From Vibrio sp. BS-M-Sm-2 (lineage in GTDB: Bacteria > Pseudomonadota > Gammaproteobacteria > Enterobacterales > Vibrionaceae), in contig NZ_CP167895.1 in the NCBI RefSeq assembly GCF_041504345.1, positions 1,550,001-1,614,000 on the forward strand: a stretch of 64,000 nt of DNA, written 5' to 3'. The notes under the pieces were generated by a model. The model saw only the letters and a list, made by a program, of their open reading frames with translations. It made no database searches and was not told the origin of the DNA. Shown here piece by piece: positions 61,029 through 64,000 of this stretch (the first letter of the stretch is position 1; every line of letters starts with the position of its first letter). Made by a program: the position numbers and the translations under genes.

Positions 61029-63260
61029 ATGAGCGGAAAACCTTCTTACAACATTTCCGTACCCGCCTTGCGACTCAGCATTTTGTTTAGTGTCGTACTG
61101 GCAGCTCTCGCTTTCTATTTATACTTTTCTTGGTCAAAAGTCGACTCGGTTGCGCAAGTGCAAAGCGCCCCACTTCTGATACAAGCCCAAAAGCTCAATC
61201 AGACCATAGAATTTGACATTCAAACCTTGCAGCACTGCTTAAAAGCCAACAATTGCAGTACCAGTGACTTTAACCTGTCTACTTTGAAGGGTGAGATTGA
61301 TGAATTCCGCTCTTTAGCCTCTTTGAACAAAACCGAATTCAGTTTGGTTGGTGCGACCGAATACACCCAACTTGAATTAGCTATCAATCGCTTTTCCGAC
61401 AGCGCTAAAACACGCAATGACATACTCGACTTATACCTATCGCTGACGAACAAGTACCTACAGATGGATGACAACTATCGCACCATGTTCAACAACCATG
61501 CGAGCGACTTAATGTCAGAGAAAAATGAGTTCTTTGTCTGGTTGTTTATGGTGGTCGTGATATTGGCCGTGATTGCCGTTTTTTCTAACTCAGTTGCCAT
61601 GTTGAAACTGAAGAAATCCAGCTCTAACGAGCGAGAAATCGACTATGAGTTTGATGTCCTGTATCAAGAGCTAAAGGAACTCGATTTACAAAGACTCGAA
61701 GAGCTTCTTAATGAAGTGAGCATCAACCCCAAACAACGCCAAATCTACTCTCACCTCAAGTTGATCTTCAGTAAATTGGAAGACCAAAAGCGCAATAACG
61801 ACCTCTACAAACAACTATACGCACTGATTGGCTACGAGATACGCGGTATCACCAATACCATCAACGGCGGTGTCCAATATCTGGTTCAAGAAACCGATGA
61901 AAACGGCGTATTGATGGCGAAGGATATTACCTCAGCGTGTAGTACCTTATCTGAGTTAGCAGAAAACTATAACCGTTTGATTTCACAGGGTACGGAAAGT
62001 AAATCGAAAGAATTTTCACTACTCAACGTATTGTCGGAATTGATGATTCATATCAGCGCCAAAATTCAACGAAATGAAGGTGAACTTGACTGCTTTATCT
62101 CTGACAACTTACCCAATCGTGTAGAAGGTCAATCCACCAGCTTGTTCTGGATATTGTTCCTGCAGCTTTCCAATGCCATTCAACTCAAATCAAATAAGAA
62201 ACTATTTGTGACGATTGAATCTGGCGCTGCTTCTGATATGGAAAACACCCGTGTCACCATCAACCTCAACTTCTTATCAACGCTGGATGTCTCTGTTGCC
62301 AAGCTCAATAAACTCCATTGGAGCGATCACAAAGACCATACTGCGAACACCGATGACTTGGCGAAAAGTGTTCTGAAGGATTACGGATATTATGAGAGTC
62401 ACTGGTTCCAATCCGGGGCTCAGGAACGTTTTCAGATTGAACTCGATCTTAAGGCTAAGAACTTTCACACAGAGAAGACTCGCTTCGATGGCAAGCGTTT
62501 ACTGCTGTGTGCCAATACTCAAATCCGTATTGATGTGATGAAGAAAATGCTCAGTAACTTAGGACTAGACATCACCGAGATTCGTACTGCAAATGAGCTT
62601 TTCTCAGCGGCGAAAACGTTCGGTGATTATGATGCGATTATGCTGACCGATACCTTTGAACCTAACAAGCTGCCGTCGTTGAGCAAAACGGTCAAATCTC
62701 AGCTTAAGAACTACCCAAACACCAAGCTATTACTGTCAGTGACTAACACTCAACAAGCACAAGAGTGCCATAGCTTCGTCGACAAGATCATCAACTCACC
62801 TGCTATCCCCTATGAGTTTATTCCTAACTTACTCACCATTATGGAAGCAGAAGCTTCGGAAGAGCAAATGGAGAACAGCTCTTTCCTTATCGTAGAGGAT
62901 GACCGAGTTCAGCAGATTTTACTTAAACGGATTCTTACCAAACAAGAATATGAACCAGACATGGTTGGCGATGGCGCTGACGCAGTGAAACACTTCATGA
63001 ATAAACGTTCTGACATCATCTTCATGGATTGCATCATGCCAGGGATGGGGGGCATCGAAGCAACAAAACGCATTCGCCAGTTCGAACAAGAAAACGAGAA
63101 AAACCCTTGCACCATCATAGGTGCAACCGCATTGACCAGCAGTAACGAACATCAGGCTTGTATTGAAGCGGGAATGGATTACGTGATCAGCAAACCTTAT
63201 AAAAGCGACCAAATCATCAAGGTGATCAACAAGTATGTTGCAGTACAGAAACTTAACTAG
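61029..63260 (+). CDS. Membrane-bound hybrid kinase homologue lacking the phospho-histidine, with one intact receiver
   Basis: A 743-residue inner-membrane signalling protein. Helix 1 (about 13-33) and helix 2 (about 168-192) enclose a periplasmic sensor loop. A dimerisation helix follows, YALIGYEIRGITNTINGGVQYL, aligning with the MSHEIRTPLN motif of histidine kinases but with Tyr269 in place of His. The ATPase-like part keeps an N-box-like LQLSNAIQL but no G boxes. A degenerate receiver (about 488-605) lacks the acid pair. The final receiver (about 617-740) is intact: VEDD, Asp666 in FMDCIMP, Thr in GATAL, Lys721 in SKPYK. It overlaps the TolC gene by 26 bp. Confidence 0.82.
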   Translation: MSGKPSYNISVPALRLSILFSVVLAALAFYLYFSWSKVDSVAQVQSAPLLIQAQKLNQTIEFDIQTLQHCLKANNCSTSDFNLSTLKGEIDEFRSLASLNKTEFSLVGATEYTQLELAINRFSDSAKTRNDILDLYLSLTNKYLQMDDNYRTMFNNHASDLMSEKNEFFVWLFMVVVILAVIAVFSNSVAMLKLKKSSSNEREIDYEFDVLYQELKELDLQRLEELLNEVSINPKQRQIYSHLKLIFSKLEDQKRNNDLYKQLYALIGYEIRGITNTINGGVQYLVQETDENGVLMAKDITSACSTLSELAENYNRLISQGTESKSKEFSLLNVLSELMIHISAKIQRNEGELDCFISDNLPNRVEGQSTSLFWILFLQLSNAIQLKSNKKLFVTIESGAASDMENTRVTINLNFLSTLDVSVAKLNKLHWSDHKDHTANTDDLAKSVLKDYGYYESHWFQSGAQERFQIELDLKAKNFHTEKTRFDGKRLLLCANTQIRIDVMKKMLSNLGLDITEIRTANELFSAAKTFGDYDAIMLTDTFEPNKLPSLSKTVKSQLKNYPNTKLLLSVTNTQQAQECHSFVDKIINSPAIPYEFIPNLLTIMEAEASEEQMENSSFLIVEDDRVQQILLKRILTKQEYEPDMVGDGADAVKHFMNKRSDIIFMDCIMPGMGGIEATKRIRQFEQENEKNPCTIIGATALTSSNEHQACIEAGMDYVISKPYKSDQIIKVINKYVAVQKLN

Positions 63261-64000
63261 CAGCATCATAGCTGCGCTTACATTAAGCACGACACCTTCA
63301 GCATCGGCGACTACCCTGCTGGAGGCGGTAGAGCTCGGCCTGCAAAACAGCCTGTCTCTTCGCGCCAGTGATAAGGGCGTGGAAGAGAACGAATACAACA
63401 TTGGTATCAGTCGCTCTAAGTTTCTTCCTTCTTTAAATGGTGCTGCCGATACCACATGGAATGAAAATGAAACTTTGCTATCGAGTGTGCCTGATGAGAC
63501 TTCTAGCTATAACTCAAACAGCTACAGCCTTTCTCTTTCCCAGTCGATCTTCAATCTGGGCGATATTTTCAAATATGGAACAGCTAAGCTCGACTTCAAT
63601 ATTGAAGAGATTAAACACGAGAACAAAATCCAAAGCACCATCTCAGAAATCGGCTCTCAATACTTTGAGTATTTAAAAAACAACGCCCAAATTAAAGCGA
63701 CCAAGGTAGAGCTTAAATCGTCTGAAACGCGTGAACATCAAATGCGACGCAATGTAGAGCTAGGTAACACCGCAGCCAGTGAGCTGTATGAAGTGATTGC
63801 TCAGAAAGAAGGCGTTTCGAACCGACTAAGAACCTTACAGAAAGACCGACGTGTCATTCTCAACGGACTCTCTATTCAAATTCAATACCCTATCACTCCG
63901 TCGCAAGACATATACGAAAGCGTGCCTTTAAAAGAGATCAACAAAACCGAGCAACGCTCAATCATGGATCAAGCGTTGAAGCTCAACAACGATTTGTTGG
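63235..64000 (+). CDS. TolC-like outer-membrane channel, 3' end beyond window
   Basis: Outer-membrane efflux protein family, open to the window end (255 codons visible). ATG 63235 lies inside the end of the kinase-like gene. A signal peptide (SSIIAALTLSTTPSASA) is followed by TTLLEAVELGLQNSLSLRASDKG, the usual start of the TolC/OEP repeat, and SLSLSQSIFNLGDIFKYG, the family's beta-strand block. Long coiled-coil helices follow (EIGSQYFEYLKNNAQIKATKVELKSS). It is expected to be the exit channel for the giant adhesin. The gene has no stop codon in the window, so short frames on either strand in this stretch are shadows of it. Confidence 0.88.
   Translation, partial: MLQYRNLTSSIIAALTLSTTPSASATTLLEAVELGLQNSLSLRASDKGVEENEYNIGISRSKFLPSLNGAADTTWNENETLLSSVPDETSSYNSNSYSLSLSQSIFNLGDIFKYGTAKLDFNIEEIKHENKIQSTISEIGSQYFEYLKNNAQIKATKVELKSSETREHQMRRNVELGNTAASELYEVIAQKEGVSNRLRTLQKDRRVILNGLSIQIQYPITPSQDIYESVPLKEINKTEQRSIMDQALKLNNDLL

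Noticed and set aside
62919-63676. Open frames on both strands over the end of the kinase-like gene and the TolC gene
   Set aside because: The real TolC frame starts at 63235 and runs off the window; the others are shadows with no ribosome site.

Overview
The window looks like a chromosomal segment of a marine Vibrio, probably close to the Splendidus clade. The inference rests on base composition (low-to-mid 40s % GC by eye), the MoxR/Bat operon, a secreted M4 metalloprotease with a chitin-binding tail, DUF2860-like and MipA/OmpV outer-membrane proteins, an RpoS-like second sigma factor and a tandem-95 giant adhesin. No rRNA, tRNA, CRISPR array, insertion sequence or prophage was recognised. 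The window cuts a MATE transporter at its left edge and a TolC-like gene at its right edge.

Layout. 1-4.6 kb: MATE efflux gene, a solitary type IV prepilin, a small outer-membrane protein and a DUF1254-type secreted protein. 5.0-11.5 kb: a tightly packed seven-gene MoxR-DUF58-DUF4381-BatA-BatB-TPR-BatD operon with several overlapping genes. 11.6-22 kb: two LysR regulators, a decayed LysR fragment, an unknown 142-residue protein, two outer-membrane beta-barrels and an RND pump operon. A palindrome related to ATGAATAAGAG(A/T)TATTCAT recurs upstream of several of these genes. 22.3-27.7 kb: LysE exporter, delta-class carbonic anhydrase, lipoprotein, VOC protein and vibriolysin-like protease. 28-34.6 kb: a tryptophanyl-tRNA synthetase preceded by a complete trp-type attenuator, a nucleotidyltransferase-like gene, the divergent dsdA/dsdC pair, an AraC regulator and a YbhB-family protein. 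34.8-38.5 kb: a LysR regulator divergent from an EmrA/EmrB-type pump; emrA carries a one-base frameshift at an A8 run. 38.8-42.6 kb: a receiver-TPR protein overlapping an Hpt gene, an RpoS-like sigma factor with a LuxR/HapR-like palindrome upstream, and a hypothetical gene.

42.8-64 kb is the most distinctive region. A tandem-95/cadherin-like giant adhesin gene of about 16.4 kb (about 5,450 residues if intact) is read leftward and is split by a single-base frameshift near 52.25 kb. Divergent from it is an operon for its likely type I secretion system: a degenerate Hpt protein, a HlyD-type adaptor, a membrane-bound hybrid kinase whose phospho-acceptor histidine is replaced by tyrosine, and a TolC-type outer-membrane channel. 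The ABC transporter is not in the window and may lie beyond position 64,000. The combination of secretion parts with a phosphorelay that has lost its histidines but kept one intact receiver is the best candidate for an undescribed regulatory arrangement.

Two otherwise intact genes (emrA and the adhesin) are each broken by one base. These could be sequencing errors, real lesions or recoding sites, and the sequence alone cannot decide.
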